64,000 nucleotides of DNA from Clostridium acetireducens DSM 10703 (GCF_001758365.1 NZ_LZFO01000005.1:1-64000), one strand, 5' to 3'. Positions 33,955-44,515 are shown, counted from the stretch's first letter. Notes: generated by a model not told the origin, from the sequence alone. A program made the numbers and translations.

Positions 33955-34680
33955 TTGGAAAAGGTTATTGAAATAATTAATTTAAACAAAGTATATAAAA
34001 ATGGCAGAGGTATAACAGACATTAATCTAGAAATAAATAGAGGAGATATATTTGGTTTTTTAGGTCCTAATGGAGCGGGAAAAACTACAACTATGAAAAT
34101 TATGACAGGACTTATTAAGCCAGATAGTGGTGATGTTAAAATTTTAGGGCATAGTGTTATGGAAGAATTTGAAAAATCCATGGCAAAAGTAGGATGCATT
34201 ATTGAAACTGCAGAAACTTACCAATACTTAACTGCTTATGAAAATCTTAAACAGTTTTCCAGGTATTACAAAGAAATTGATGATAAAAGAATTGATTATG
34301 TTTTAGAAATTACAGGTATGTTAAAATTTAAAAATGAAATAACAAGAAAATTTTCTCTTGGAATGAAACAAAGACTTGGAATTGCAGCAGCAATTTTATC
34401 TAAACCTGAAGTTGTTATTTTGGACGAGCCTTTTAATGGATTAGATGTTGAGGGAATGATTGACATGAGAAATATTATAAAAAATCTTGCAAAAGAAGAA
34501 AAAACCACATTTTTTATATCAAGCCATCTTATTCATGATGTGGAGCTTACTTGTAACAAAATAGGAATTTTATATGGTGGAAGAATGATTAATATAGACA
34601 CCACTAAAAATATATTAAATAATTATGCTTCACTAGAAAATTATTTTGTAAGCGAGGTGGAACAAAATGGACGTATTTAA
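33955..34680 (+). CDS. ABC transporter ATPase (bacitracin/lantibiotic type)
   Basis: This 241-residue ATPase has Walker A GPNGAGKTT, signature FSLGMKQRLGIA, Walker B VVILDEPFNGLD and H-loop ISSHLI. It resembles BcrA-type exporters conferring peptide-antibiotic immunity. A TTG start follows GGGGAG. It overlaps the permease gene by 14 nt. Confidence 0.9.
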   Translation: MEKVIEIINLNKVYKNGRGITDINLEINRGDIFGFLGPNGAGKTTTMKIMTGLIKPDSGDVKILGHSVMEEFEKSMAKVGCIIETAETYQYLTAYENLKQFSRYYKEIDDKRIDYVLEITGMLKFKNEITRKFSLGMKQRLGIAAAILSKPEVVILDEPFNGLDVEGMIDMRNIIKNLAKEEKTTFFISSHLIHDVELTCNKIGILYGGRMINIDTTKNILNNYASLENYFVSEVEQNGRI

Positions 34681-35419
34681 AGTAGCTGTAATTAATGAAG
34701 TTGAGAAATTGTATAAAAAGAAGAAAATTTTAGTGGCAGCAATAATATCTTTAATTTTTATTATAGTAGGACAACTTGCTATTATGGGATTAAGAAGTGG
34801 ATTTGGATTAAGGGGCACCTCCAGTATGGAATTTCCAATATTAGTACTTTCATTAGTATTAAATAGTATTTTGCCTTTGTTTACTGCTCTTGTTACTATA
34901 GATAGTTTTTCAGGAGAATTTTCTCAAAATACTATGAAAATTGTAGTTACAAGACCTATTTCAAGATTAAAACTTTTTACTGCTAAAATAGTAGCTGTAA
35001 TGTTATTTGTATTAGCTAATCTTTTATTTGTAATGATTTTTTCTATTGTTACAGGAGCTATTTTAAATTCAAATTCATTTACATTTCAAGGCATAGGAAA
35101 AGTATTTTTATGCTATGCAGTTAGTATAATACCTATGGTAATTTTAGCACTTATAGTAGCAGTTTTTGCTAACATATTAAAAAGTGGAGTGGGAACTTTC
35201 TTCTTATTTATACTTATTTTTATTATTTTTAAAATAATGGAGGTTGTTTTTTCTTCTTATTCAGGAATATTTTTTACATCAATGATTAACTGGTATAATT
35301 TATGGAAAATGACTAATTTCCCATTTTTTAAGATTTTTCGTAAATTTATGATGATGTGCAGCTATGGAATTTTACTTTTTACATTAGGTTATTATTTATT
35401 TGATAAAAAAGAATTTTAA
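34667..35419 (+). CDS. ABC-2 permease of the same exporter
   Basis: This 250-residue protein with about six transmembrane segments has the typical cytoplasmic start FKVAVINEVEKLYKKKK and ABC-2 motifs (DSFSGEFSQNTMKIVVTRPISRLKLFTAKI between helices, shown in part). It pairs with the overlapping ATPase. Confidence 0.88.
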   Translation: MDVFKVAVINEVEKLYKKKKILVAAIISLIFIIVGQLAIMGLRSGFGLRGTSSMEFPILVLSLVLNSILPLFTALVTIDSFSGEFSQNTMKIVVTRPISRLKLFTAKIVAVMLFVLANLLFVMIFSIVTGAILNSNSFTFQGIGKVFLCYAVSIIPMVILALIVAVFANILKSGVGTFFLFILIFIIFKIMEVVFSSYSGIFFTSMINWYNLWKMTNFPFFKIFRKFMMMCSYGILLFTLGYYLFDKKEF

Positions 35420-35428
35420 GGTGGAAAA

Positions 35429-36880
35429 ATGAATATAAAAAAGCGATTTATAATATCTAATACTATAATTGTTGTAGTTCCTATTGTTATAACAGTTATA
35501 ATTATGTCTAGTTTATTTTTTATTTACTCAAATATTACTGGAGATAGCATAGAATATGATGAAATTAAAAGACGTATGTATATACAATCTCAGCTTGTGA
35601 CAATTAGCAATAATATATTAAAACAAAGTGATGAAACCATGAAAAATTGTGAATTTGAAAATGATTTATCACAGCAACTTTCAAGAATAAATGGTGATTT
35701 TGTTATTATTAAATCCAATAAAATTATATACAAGCCAGAATATGTTAATAAAATAGATATAGAAAAATGCATTGAAATGTCAAAAGAAAATAATATAAAT
35801 AATAATATAATAATTAATAATTCTTCTTATGTATTTAAAACTATAGAGTTAAATTTAAAAGATAAATCTACAGGTGTTATAATATTATTAGCACCTATAA
35901 AAGAAGAAATAAATTTATTTAATAAATTTATTATAATAACTATTTTTGTTTTTATAATAATTTTTATAATAACTAATATAGTTATGTCTTATATTTTATC
36001 AAAAAGCATAATAAAGCCTATTAAAGTTTTAAAAAAAGCTACCTCGGAAATTAGGAATGGAAATTTAAATTGTACTATTGCGGAGGAAGGCGATGAAGAA
36101 GTAAAAGAATTATGTCGTGATTTTGAAGCTATGAGGGTACAACTTAAAGATTCTACAATGGTGAAAATGAAGTATGATGATAATAGAAAAGGACTTATAT
36201 CAAGCATTTCCCATGATTTAAGAACACCTATAACATCAATAAAAGGCTATGTAGAAGGAATTTTAGATGGTGTGGCAAATACACCTGAAAAAAAAGAAAG
36301 GTATTTAAGAACAATTTATTCAAAAGCAGAGCATGTAGACCATATGATTGACGATTTGCTTTTGTATTCAAAGTTAGATTTAAAGCAAATTCCTTTTAAT
36401 TTTGAAAAAGTAGATATTGTTGAGTATTTTAATTACTGTGTATCTGAAATTGAGCCAGAACTTATAAAAGATAATATAAAAATAAATTTAAATAATGAGC
36501 TAAATACAGATAAATTTGTTATGATGGATAGAGAAAGAATGAGAAGAGTTGTACTAAATATTATAGGAAACTCTCGAAAATATATGGATAAACCCCAAGG
36601 CAAAATAGTTATAAATTTAAGGGAAACAAATTTCAGTATTATTATTGACATAAGAGATAATGGTCCAGGAATTGATAATGATGATATAAATAAAATATTC
36701 CATAGATTTTACAGAACTGATGCAGCAAGAAGTGGGGCAAAGGGTAGCGGCTTAGGACTTGTTATTGCAAAAGAAATTGTAGAAGGGCATAATGGAAGAA
36801 TATGGGCAATTAATCATAGTAATAAAGGAACAAGTATTGTTATATCTTTAGGTAAAATAAAGAATTTAAATTTTAACTAA
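35429..36880 (+). CDS. Sensor histidine kinase
   Basis: This 483-residue kinase has two membrane helices (about 10-32 and 170-192) flanking an extracellular sensor loop, and a HAMP segment. The H-box SSISHDLRTPITSIKGY carries the phospho-accepting His. The ATPase domain has NIIGNSRKY (N box), DNGPGID and GSGLGLVIAKEIV. It is encoded between the exporter it probably guards and its response regulator. Confidence 0.92.
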   Translation: MNIKKRFIISNTIIVVVPIVITVIIMSSLFFIYSNITGDSIEYDEIKRRMYIQSQLVTISNNILKQSDETMKNCEFENDLSQQLSRINGDFVIIKSNKIIYKPEYVNKIDIEKCIEMSKENNINNNIIINNSSYVFKTIELNLKDKSTGVIILLAPIKEEINLFNKFIIITIFVFIIIFIITNIVMSYILSKSIIKPIKVLKKATSEIRNGNLNCTIAEEGDEEVKELCRDFEAMRVQLKDSTMVKMKYDDNRKGLISSISHDLRTPITSIKGYVEGILDGVANTPEKKERYLRTIYSKAEHVDHMIDDLLLYSKLDLKQIPFNFEKVDIVEYFNYCVSEIEPELIKDNIKINLNNELNTDKFVMMDRERMRRVVLNIIGNSRKYMDKPQGKIVINLRETNFSIIIDIRDNGPGIDNDDINKIFHRFYRTDAARSGAKGSGLGLVIAKEIVEGHNGRIWAINHSNKGTSIVISLGKIKNLNFN

Positions 36881-36946
36881 TATAAATTATTAGCAGAAGT
36901 AAGCAATAAATAGTCTTACATCAAAAGTTAGGGGGATTTTGAAAAT

Positions 36947-37642
36947 ATGAAAAAAATATTAATAGTAGAAGATGATTTGAGTATTGCTGAACTTCAAAAG
37001 GATTATTTAGAGGTTTCAGGTTTCCAGGTAAAAGTTTGCCAAGATGGTGTATCTGGATTAAATGAAATAAAAGAAAATAAATATGATTTAATAATACTTG
37101 ACGTTATGCTTCCTAAAATTGATGGATTAGATATTTTAAGAATTATTTATGAAAATAAAGATATGCCTGTTTTATTGGTTTCTGCTAAAAAAGAAGAAAT
37201 TGATAAAATAAAAGGATTAAGCCTAGGAGCAGATGATTATATTACAAAACCTTTTAGCCCAGGAGAATTAGTTGCTAGAGTTAAATCTCATATTGAAAAT
37301 TATGAAAGATTAAAGAGTAAATTTAGTAATAGCGTAAATAATAATGTAATTTCTATAAGAGGTCTTGAAATAAATAAAGATTCTAGGCAAGTATTTATAA
37401 ATGGCAAAGAAATTAACCTAGCCCAAAAGGAATTTGAGTTGTTATCTCATATGGCAAAGTATCCTAATAGAGTATTTGGAAAAGAAGAATTATTTGAAAG
37501 TATTTGGGGACTTGATTCCTTGGGAGATAGTTCCACAGTTACAGTGCATATTAGAAAAATAAGAGAAAAAATTGAATTTAATCCATCCCAGCCCCAATAT
37601 ATCGAAACAGTTTGGGGCGTTGGATATAGAGTTAGAGTTTAA
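36947..37642 (+). CDS. OmpR-family response regulator
   Basis: The 231-residue protein has a receiver domain with acidic pocket EDD, phospho-Asp in LIILDVMLP and the conserved Lys in DDYITKPF. The C-terminal winged helix ends STVTVHIRKIREKIE and TVWGVGYRVRV. It probably binds the TTAAGAATT direct repeat at 32521. Confidence 0.93.
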   Translation: MKKILIVEDDLSIAELQKDYLEVSGFQVKVCQDGVSGLNEIKENKYDLIILDVMLPKIDGLDILRIIYENKDMPVLLVSAKKEEIDKIKGLSLGADDYITKPFSPGELVARVKSHIENYERLKSKFSNSVNNNVISIRGLEINKDSRQVFINGKEINLAQKEFELLSHMAKYPNRVFGKEELFESIWGLDSLGDSSTVTVHIRKIREKIEFNPSQPQYIETVWGVGYRVRV

Positions 37643-37662
37643 AATTTAATTTTGTATTTAAT

Positions 37663-37698
37663 AAAAAAGGATTTCATTAAAAATGAAGTCTTTTTTTT
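37663..37698 (+). terminator. Terminator after two-component operon
   Basis: AAGGATTTCAT pairs imperfectly with ATGAAGTCTTT, followed by eight T. Confidence 0.8.
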
Positions 37699-37760
37699 GT
37701 CACTTATTTTTAAGTATTTAAGTATTATATCAATAGAGAACTCTATTAGGAGGAAAAAGC

Positions 37761-38750
37761 TTGTATATGGATTATGAAATAAAGGATTGCATAGATGCTG
37801 GAACAGAATATTGTCCTTGCCATTTGGCAGAAACTGGTGATTGCATACTTTGCTCCCAACTCTCAGGAAAAAAATTATGCGAATGTACAAATTGGAAAGG
37901 AGTTTGTATATACCAAGAGTATATATGGAATAGAAAAAAAGCTAAAGAAGGTAGAAAAAATTATATATGCACTATTTTAAACAAAGAAAAAATAGGAGAA
38001 GAATTATTAATATTTACAATACTAGTACCACACAAATTAGCTCAAGATTTAGTTTATCCTGGAAGCTTTATTTTTTTAAGAAACCCAAAAACAAAACAAT
38101 TTTACGATACTCCTATATCTGTAATGGAATCGGATACAAGAGAAAACACATTAAAAGTAGCTATAGAAATAAAGGGAATAAAAACAAAGAGTATTGATTC
38201 TGTTGATGTAGATGACAAAATTTTAATAAGAGGACCTTTTTGGAATGGAGTGCTAGGCTTAAAAAATATAAATAAAAGCAAAGATGGAACATCTGTTTTA
38301 ATTTGCAGAGGAATAGGTCAAGCACCTATAGTACCTGTTATGAAAAAACTATATAGCAATGGAAATAAAATAATAGCTATTATAGATAAAGCAAACTTTA
38401 ATAATGTATTTATAAAAAATTATTTAGATATGTGCAATGCTACTTTAATAGAATGTAGCGTATTTAGCAAAGGAGATTTAACAGAAGAATTTAAAAAATC
38501 CTTATTTAATATTATAAAAGATGAAAATGTCAATTTAATTCACTGTGCAGCACAGGATATTATAATATACAAAGCATTAAATTTAATAGAAGATTCTATA
38601 AACTTTTCTTGTAGCAATAACGCCAAAATGTGTTGTGGTGAAGGAGTTTGTGGAACTTGCACTGTAAGATACAAAGGTCAAGTAGTAAAGAGACTTTGTA
38701 AACTTCAAGTAGATCCAAAGTATATATTCAAAGATAGAAGACTTATGTAA
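37761..38750 (+). CDS. Iron-sulfur flavoprotein, FNR-like electron transfer subunit
   Basis: The N-terminal 50 residues hold nine cysteines (YCPCHLAETGDCILCSQ, LCECTNWKGVC). A ferredoxin-NADP reductase-like beta barrel and nucleotide domain follow (FLRNPKTKQFYDTPISVM, LICRGIGQAP). A [2Fe-2S] motif CCGEGVCGTC sits near the C-terminus, as in dihydroorotate dehydrogenase electron-transfer subunits (PyrK). TTG 37761 is placed 7 nt after AGGAGG. It forms an operon with the flavoprotein after it. The physiological electron partner is unknown. Confidence 0.8.
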   Translation: MYMDYEIKDCIDAGTEYCPCHLAETGDCILCSQLSGKKLCECTNWKGVCIYQEYIWNRKKAKEGRKNYICTILNKEKIGEELLIFTILVPHKLAQDLVYPGSFIFLRNPKTKQFYDTPISVMESDTRENTLKVAIEIKGIKTKSIDSVDVDDKILIRGPFWNGVLGLKNINKSKDGTSVLICRGIGQAPIVPVMKKLYSNGNKIIAIIDKANFNNVFIKNYLDMCNATLIECSVFSKGDLTEEFKKSLFNIIKDENVNLIHCAAQDIIIYKALNLIEDSINFSCSNNAKMCCGEGVCGTCTVRYKGQVVKRLCKLQVDPKYIFKDRRLM

Positions 38751-38776
38751 AATTAAAAGTAAATGGGGGTATTAAA

Positions 38777-40054
38777 TTGAAAGTTATAATAATTGGAGGA
38801 GGATGGGCTGGTTGCGCTGCTGCTATAACAGCTAAAAAAGCAGGAGCAGATGTAAGCCTTTATGAAAAAACTGATATGCTTTTAGGTCTTGGAAATGTAG
38901 GAGGCATAATGAGAAACAATGGAAGATACACTGCAGCAGAGGAACTAAAATCTCTAGGAGCAGGGGATTTAATTAATATAACAGATAAAAACACTAGACA
39001 TAAAAACGTAGACTTTCCAGGACATAAACATGCATGGCTATATGATGTAAACAAAATAGAACCAGAAGTAAGAAGATATTTAAAACACATGGGAATTGAA
39101 ATAAATTTAATAAGTAGGGTTATAGACATAAAAAAAGAAGAAAATAAAATAGAAGGCATATATTTATCTGATGGAAATTATGTTGAAGGAGATGTTTTCA
39201 TAGAAACCACTGGCTCCACAGGTCCTATGGGAAACTGTTTAAGATACGGCAATGGTTGTTCTATGTGCATTTTAAGATGTCCAGCTTTTGGTCCCCGTGT
39301 AAGCTTAAGCCAAAGAGCAGGAGTAGACGACCTTCAAGGAGAAAGAGAAGAAGACGTATTAGGAGCTTTTAGCGGTTCTTGTAAACTGGCAAAAGAAACA
39401 GTATCCAAAGAAGTACTTGAGGAACTAGAAGAAAAGGGAGTAGCTATATTAAAAGTACCAAAGGAGGATATAAACCCAGATAAATTAAAATTAAAAGTAT
39501 GTCAACAATATGCCCTAAAAGAATTTGCAGAAAATGTAGTGCTTTTAGATACAGGTCATATAAAACTTATGACATCCTATTATCCATTAGAAAAACTTAG
39601 AAAAATAAAAGGACTTGAAAATGTAAAATTTGTAGACCCTTACGCAGGAGGCAAAGGAAATTCCATAAGATATTTATCTGTAGCACCTAGAACTGATGAA
39701 ATGAGAGTAAAAGGCTTAGATAATTTATTCTGTGCTGGAGAAAAATGTGGTCTTTTTGTAGGTCACACAGAAGCTATATGCACAGGAAGTTTAGCAGGTC
39801 ACAATGCAGTAAGATGTTACATTGGCATGCCTTATTTAACATTGCCTAAAGCTACAGTTATAGGAGATATAATAGCTTATGCAAATTATAAAATGATGAC
39901 TAAAGAAGGCAGAAGAAAGAGATATACATTTGCAGGAGCGGAGTATTTTAAGAGAATGGAAGATTTGGGATTGTACACTCTTGATTGTGAAGAAATAGAT
40001 AAGAGAGTAGAGAGATTGAATTTAAAGGGAATTATGGCGGAGAAGTTGCTTTAG
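38777..40054 (+). CDS. FAD-dependent oxidoreductase, GidA/TrmFO-like
   Basis: This 425-residue flavoprotein has the N-terminal dinucleotide fold VIIIGGGWAGCAAAITAKKAG. A cysteine pair region CSMCILRCPAFGP lies near 160, and the C-terminal FAD contact HTEAICTGSLAGHNAVR resembles GidA/TrmFO. A tRNA-modifying role is unlikely given the partner iron-sulfur flavoprotein; a redox complex is more likely. A TTG start follows GGGGG. Confidence 0.8.
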   Translation: MKVIIIGGGWAGCAAAITAKKAGADVSLYEKTDMLLGLGNVGGIMRNNGRYTAAEELKSLGAGDLINITDKNTRHKNVDFPGHKHAWLYDVNKIEPEVRRYLKHMGIEINLISRVIDIKKEENKIEGIYLSDGNYVEGDVFIETTGSTGPMGNCLRYGNGCSMCILRCPAFGPRVSLSQRAGVDDLQGEREEDVLGAFSGSCKLAKETVSKEVLEELEEKGVAILKVPKEDINPDKLKLKVCQQYALKEFAENVVLLDTGHIKLMTSYYPLEKLRKIKGLENVKFVDPYAGGKGNSIRYLSVAPRTDEMRVKGLDNLFCAGEKCGLFVGHTEAICTGSLAGHNAVRCYIGMPYLTLPKATVIGDIIAYANYKMMTKEGRRKRYTFAGAEYFKRMEDLGLYTLDCEEIDKRVERLNLKGIMAEKLL

Positions 40055-40058
40055 TGGA

Positions 40059-40088
40059 GCGTCCCTCCTTGGTGGGGGATGTTTTTTT
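40059..40088 (+). terminator. Terminator
   Basis: A GC-rich hairpin (GTCCCTCC against GGTGGGGGAT) is followed by eight T directly after the flavoprotein stop. Confidence 0.85.
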
Positions 40089-40093
40089 TATTA

Positions 40094-40329
40094 ATGTCTA
40101 AAAGTAAGAATGTTGATATGGATTTAAATTAACTGATTATTTTGAAGAAGATTCAGAATTAGAAGAATTATATTATATAGTTAATGTAATAGAACATAAT
40201 AATACTAGATTAAATAAAATAATAGATAAAGATAAAGAATCAGATTTATATAAATATATGTTTGGTATACTATACAGAGTTTTTAAACAATTAAAACAAA
40301 GTTATACTAAGTTAAAAAGAGTTAAATGA
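40094..40329 (+). pseudogene. Broken small helical gene
   Basis: ATG 40094 opens MSKSKNVDMDLN and stops. In another frame an open stretch continues DYFEEDSELEELYYIVNVI to a TGA at 40327-40329, with helical, charged character. A frameshift near 40130 would join them into a protein of about 80 residues. No family is recognised. Confidence 0.4.
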
Positions 40330-40633
40330 GAGATTAAAAGAACTTAAATGTTCAATAAATATTGAATTAGAATCCTCTTTTTTATTAGCCTATGCGTTTC
40401 CATTTTTGTATTTGGTGATACTAATAAAATATAGAAAAAATGAAAATAGACCTGAATATCAAAAATGATGATAATCATATTCATAGATAAGATAAAATTG
40501 ACAACTTTAAATTGACACAAACGCAAATGAATTTTATTTATTATATATTATCTTAAATGATATAATATAAATAAAATGAAATTATGAGTTTGAATAAAAT
40601 TCATTATATAAATAATTATAATAGAGGTGTGTT
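40330..40633. other. Intergenic stretch with island-boundary repeat
   Basis: The interval holds one partial copy of the boundary repeat (40367-40411) that recurs at 49783-49828, including an identical 21-bp block starting TATGCGTTTCC. The rest is AT-rich with no visible gene, and probably contains the promoter of the gene at 40634. Confidence 0.6.
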
Positions 40634-43600
40634 ATGGAGAGATACATTCGCAATAGCTTGGATTTTGTAGAAATAATAAATCAAATATTAGAGAAAAATC
40701 CAGGCTCTATCATAAATATTGTAAATGATAAATTTACACTATCTGTATTTAATGCCTTAAAGGATAATTTAGCTAATATAAAAAAAGTAAGATTAATAAT
40801 TAGGGACATGTACTCTTTAGATAATAAAAATGAAGAATATATAAAAAAAGAAATTAAAGACATTTTATTTGGAGAGTATGACATTAGAAGAAAAAACAAG
40901 TTGGAGCATTTTTCTACTTCTAAAAATATGTATGAATTTATAGAAAACAAAGTGGAAGTAAAGATAGTTAATCCTAAATATAAAGTGCGCGGGAATATGT
41001 TCATAATAGGTGATAAATTTATGATAACAGGAAGCTCATCTTTAGAATTTGATAAAGGATTAAGCAACAGAGAAATTAATTTTAACACAGTAATAGACTA
41101 TACAATAGATAAAGAACAAATAAAAGTTTTTAATGAGCAATTTAATCAATTATGGTATGGAGATAATTTTTTATCAGATTATAAACAAGATTTAAAAGAA
41201 AGTATTATTTCTATTTATAAAGAATATTCTCCAGAATTTTTATATTATTATACTTTAAATGAATTATTTGGGAAACAATTGGACTATGGTGTAGAAAGAT
41301 TCGAAAAGGACAATATAAGTTTTAAAGATACAGAAATTTGGAAAACACTGTATCCTTTTCAGAAAGATGCGGTACTTTCAGCAATACAAAAGATAAACAA
41401 ATATAATGGTTGTATAATTGCAGATAGTGTAGGGCTAGGAAAAACTTTTGAAGCCTTAGCAGTTATAAAGTATTTTGAAATGAGGCAAGACAATGTATTA
41501 GTTTTAACACCAGCAAAGCTATTTGACAACTGGATGTCTTTTAAAGGTGGATACAAAGATAGTGTGTTAGATGAAAGATTTAATTATAAAATAATGTTTC
41601 ATACAGACCTTTCCAGATATAAAGGAGAGTCTAGAACGGGAATAGATTTAAAAAGATTTGATTGGAGTAATTTTGACCTTATAGTTATAGATGAAAGTCA
41701 TAACTTTAGAAATAGAATTGAAAGAGATAATGGATATACTAGATATCAAAGACTTCTTGAGGAAGCCATAAAAGAAGGAATAAATACTAAAGTATTATTA
41801 CTTTCAGCTACACCTGTAAACAACTCCTTAGTAGACTTGAAAAATCAAATAAGCATTATTACAGCTGATAAAGATGATGCCTTAAAAAAACAAGGAATTC
41901 CTAGCATAGATGGAACATTAAGAAGAACAACTAGGCAAATTAACCAGTGGGAAGAAAATCCAAATAAAAGAAAAGAAGAATTATTTAATGGACTTCCTAG
42001 TGATTTTTACAAACTATTAGAAATGTTAACAATAGCTAGAAGCAGAAATCATATAACTAATTATTATGGAACAGAAGGCATAGGAAGCTTTCCAGAAAAA
42101 TTAAAACCTAAAACATTAACTCCAACTATAGATGTAAAAGAAGAATTATTAAAATTTAAAAATACAAATGATTTATTAGAAGATTTAAATTTAGCAGTGT
42201 ATGCACCTATGAGTTATTTGAAAAGAGAATATATTGAATATTACACAGATAAATATGAAAAAAGACGTTCTGATGGAAGAGTATATATAACTATGAGTGT
42301 ACAAGAAACAGGAATGAAGGTTTTACATAGATTTAACCTATTTAAAAGATTAGAAAGTTCCGTTTATTCCTTTAAAGAAACTTTAAGAAGATTACTAGAG
42401 AGAATAAATTCCTATGTAAATATTATAGAAAAAAGTGAAAAAAATATAGATTTAATAGAAGAAGATATAGAAGAGGAAATACTAGATTATAAATATGAAG
42501 TAAAAGTAGATCACCTTAGGAAAGAAGAGTTTTTAGAAGATTTATACTATGATAAAATTATATTAGAAGAAATATACAAAGAAGCAGAAAAGATACTGGA
42601 AGATAATAGAGATAAGAAATTAAAGGTACTAAATGAGTTTATAATAAATAAAATTAGAAAGGAACCATTTAACAAAGGCAATAAAAAAGTATTAATATTT
42701 ACTGCTTTTAAGGATACAGCAGAATATTTGTATAAGAATTTACAAAATGAACTTTTAAAAGAAGGAGTATATACAGGACTGGTTACAGGTTCTGGTAAGC
42801 CTAAATCCAATAACAAAAATGTAGACTTAGATTTTAATTCTTTATTATGTAGCTTTTCACCTAAGGCTAAATTAAAAAAGTCCCTACCAAGAGAAAATGA
42901 AATAGATATTTTAATAGGAACAGATTGTATATCAGAAGGACAAAACCTTCAAGATTGTGATACAGTAATAAATTTTGATATTCAATGGAACCCAGTGTCT
43001 CTAATACAAAGGTTTGGAAGAATAGATAGAATTGGCTCTAAAAATAAAGAAATAAAAATGGTTAACTTTTTTCCAGACTTGGAACTTAATGAGTATTTAA
43101 ATCTAGAACAAAGAGTTAAGAACAAAATGACTATTGGCAATATAGTAGGTACTGGAGATAGTAACCCATTAACTCCAGAGATGAATGATATTAATTTTAG
43201 AAAGAAACAATTAGAACGACTTACAGAAGAGGTTATAGATATAGATGAAGCAAGTGATAGTATATCCTTAACAGATTTAAATATGAATGAATATCTTTAT
43301 GAACTATCTAATTATATTAAAGAAAATCCAGAATTAAAAAAAATACCTAAAGGCATATTTTCCATAACAGATAAAGGAAAAAAGGGTGTAATATATTGTT
43401 TTAAACATAAAAATAATGATTTAAAACCTAAAAATGATAGTTCTCTATACCCTTATTATTTAGTTTATATTGATTATAAAGGTAATGTTTTATATGAAGA
43501 AAACACAGATAGAAATATATTAAGAGAATTTAGAAGACTAAGTAAAAGTAAATATAAAATATTAAAAGAAAGTTACAATAAATTAATAAAAGAAACAAAA

Positions 43601-43777
43601 AATTTTAAGGATATGAGTAAATATATTAATTTATTAGAAAAATCTATAGATTCCATACAAGGAAAAGAAGAAGAAGAAGCGGAACAAACTATATTTGATT
43701 TTGGAGGATATCAAAATCTATTTAAAAAAGAAACTATAGATGATTTTGAGCTAGTAAGTTTTTTAATAGTAGATTAG
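40634..43777 (+). CDS. SNF2-family helicase with N-terminal PLD-like domain
   Basis: This 1047-residue protein has an N-terminal domain of about 180 residues resembling a phospholipase-D-like nuclease fold (MFIIGDKFMITGSSSLEFDKGL), without a clear HKD dyad. The SF2 helicase follows: LYPFQKDAVLSAI, Walker A DSVGLGKTFEAL (near 265), DESH box IVIDESHNFRNR and LLSATPVNNS. The second lobe has LIGTDCISEGQNLQDCD and LIQRFGRIDRIGS. It heads a four-gene cluster with DUF4391, Mod and Res, as seen in some type III restriction loci. It probably remodels or degrades foreign DNA. Confidence 0.85.
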   Translation: MERYIRNSLDFVEIINQILEKNPGSIINIVNDKFTLSVFNALKDNLANIKKVRLIIRDMYSLDNKNEEYIKKEIKDILFGEYDIRRKNKLEHFSTSKNMYEFIENKVEVKIVNPKYKVRGNMFIIGDKFMITGSSSLEFDKGLSNREINFNTVIDYTIDKEQIKVFNEQFNQLWYGDNFLSDYKQDLKESIISIYKEYSPEFLYYYTLNELFGKQLDYGVERFEKDNISFKDTEIWKTLYPFQKDAVLSAIQKINKYNGCIIADSVGLGKTFEALAVIKYFEMRQDNVLVLTPAKLFDNWMSFKGGYKDSVLDERFNYKIMFHTDLSRYKGESRTGIDLKRFDWSNFDLIVIDESHNFRNRIERDNGYTRYQRLLEEAIKEGINTKVLLLSATPVNNSLVDLKNQISIITADKDDALKKQGIPSIDGTLRRTTRQINQWEENPNKRKEELFNGLPSDFYKLLEMLTIARSRNHITNYYGTEGIGSFPEKLKPKTLTPTIDVKEELLKFKNTNDLLEDLNLAVYAPMSYLKREYIEYYTDKYEKRRSDGRVYITMSVQETGMKVLHRFNLFKRLESSVYSFKETLRRLLERINSYVNIIEKSEKNIDLIEEDIEEEILDYKYEVKVDHLRKEEFLEDLYYDKIILEEIYKEAEKILEDNRDKKLKVLNEFIINKIRKEPFNKGNKKVLIFTAFKDTAEYLYKNLQNELLKEGVYTGLVTGSGKPKSNNKNVDLDFNSLLCSFSPKAKLKKSLPRENEIDILIGTDCISEGQNLQDCDTVINFDIQWNPVSLIQRFGRIDRIGSKNKEIKMVNFFPDLELNEYLNLEQRVKNKMTIGNIVGTGDSNPLTPEMNDINFRKKQLERLTEEVIDIDEASDSISLTDLNMNEYLYELSNYIKENPELKKIPKGIFSITDKGKKGVIYCFKHKNNDLKPKNDSSLYPYYLVYIDYKGNVLYEENTDRNILREFRRLSKSKYKILKESYNKLIKETKNFKDMSKYINLLEKSIDSIQGKEEEEAEQTIFDFGGYQNLFKKETIDDFELVSFLIVD

Positions 43778-43786
43778 AGGTGCATT

Positions 43787-44515
43787 ATGTATTATAATTT
43801 ACCAGAAAAATATAAAATCAATAAAGTGTTAAATAAATCAAATTTTATACCTAAAGAAGAAACTACAGCTAATAAAAAAAGACTTAGGGAAAATATATTA
43901 AAAGTAAAAATTTTAGGTCAAATAGAAGGAGAGAAAATTCCTACTTGTTTAGAAAAAAACCACAATGTAATGGTGATAATGCTATTAGAAATAAAAATCA
44001 AAAATATAGGACAAGCAGAATTTATTAATAGTATTATTCAAAGAAAATTAAAGGTATTTACTATAATTAAATTTATAGATGAAGAGGAAAATATAATATT
44101 AGGATATGGATATAAACGATTAAAGGAAATAAATAAAGAAGAAATAATTTTAGAAAAAACCATTGTAACACAAAAATATAGAGAAAGTATTTTAGATGAA
44201 GAATTTAGTTTTTATGGAAAATACTTGGATTTTGAAGAAATAAGAAATAGAAACAATAAACTAGATTTTTATTTGGAAAGTATGTTAAAAGCTTATTTAA
44301 TTTTTAATAAAGATTATATAAAAAAATGGAAAAGTGTTATAGATTCTAATATATTCTACAGTAGAAAAAGCATTTTAGAAGTAATGGATATAATAATTCA
44401 AATTATAAACTTAAAAAATAAAGAAAAGAAAATAAAATTAACTTCAGAAAAAATGAAAATTAATAAAAATTTAGTTAAACTATTAAAAGAATTGGAGGAA
44501 TTTACAAGTGGATAA
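43787..44515 (+). CDS. DUF4391-family protein
   Basis: This 242-residue protein begins YYNLPEKYKINKVLNKSNFI. It has an alpha/beta middle (VIMLLEIKIKNIGQAEFIN, FTIIKFIDEEENIILGYGYK) and a helical C-terminus. I recognise the pattern of the DUF4391 family, which accompanies SNF2 helicases and type III modification enzymes. The biochemical role is unknown. It overlaps the mod gene by 8 nt. Confidence 0.65.
   Translation: MYYNLPEKYKINKVLNKSNFIPKEETTANKKRLRENILKVKILGQIEGEKIPTCLEKNHNVMVIMLLEIKIKNIGQAEFINSIIQRKLKVFTIIKFIDEEENIILGYGYKRLKEINKEEIILEKTIVTQKYRESILDEEFSFYGKYLDFEEIRNRNNKLDFYLESMLKAYLIFNKDYIKKWKSVIDSNIFYSRKSILEVMDIIIQIINLKNKEKKIKLTSEKMKINKNLVKLLKELEEFTSG

Noticed and set aside
37795-38197. 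Small plus-strand frames inside the iron-sulfur flavoprotein gene
   Set aside because: They are other-frame shadows of a well-supported gene, without ribosome binding sites.
43787-44515. DUF4391 protein as DrmC
   Set aside because: It has no phospholipase-D motif and belongs to the type III cassette on the other side of the boundary repeat.
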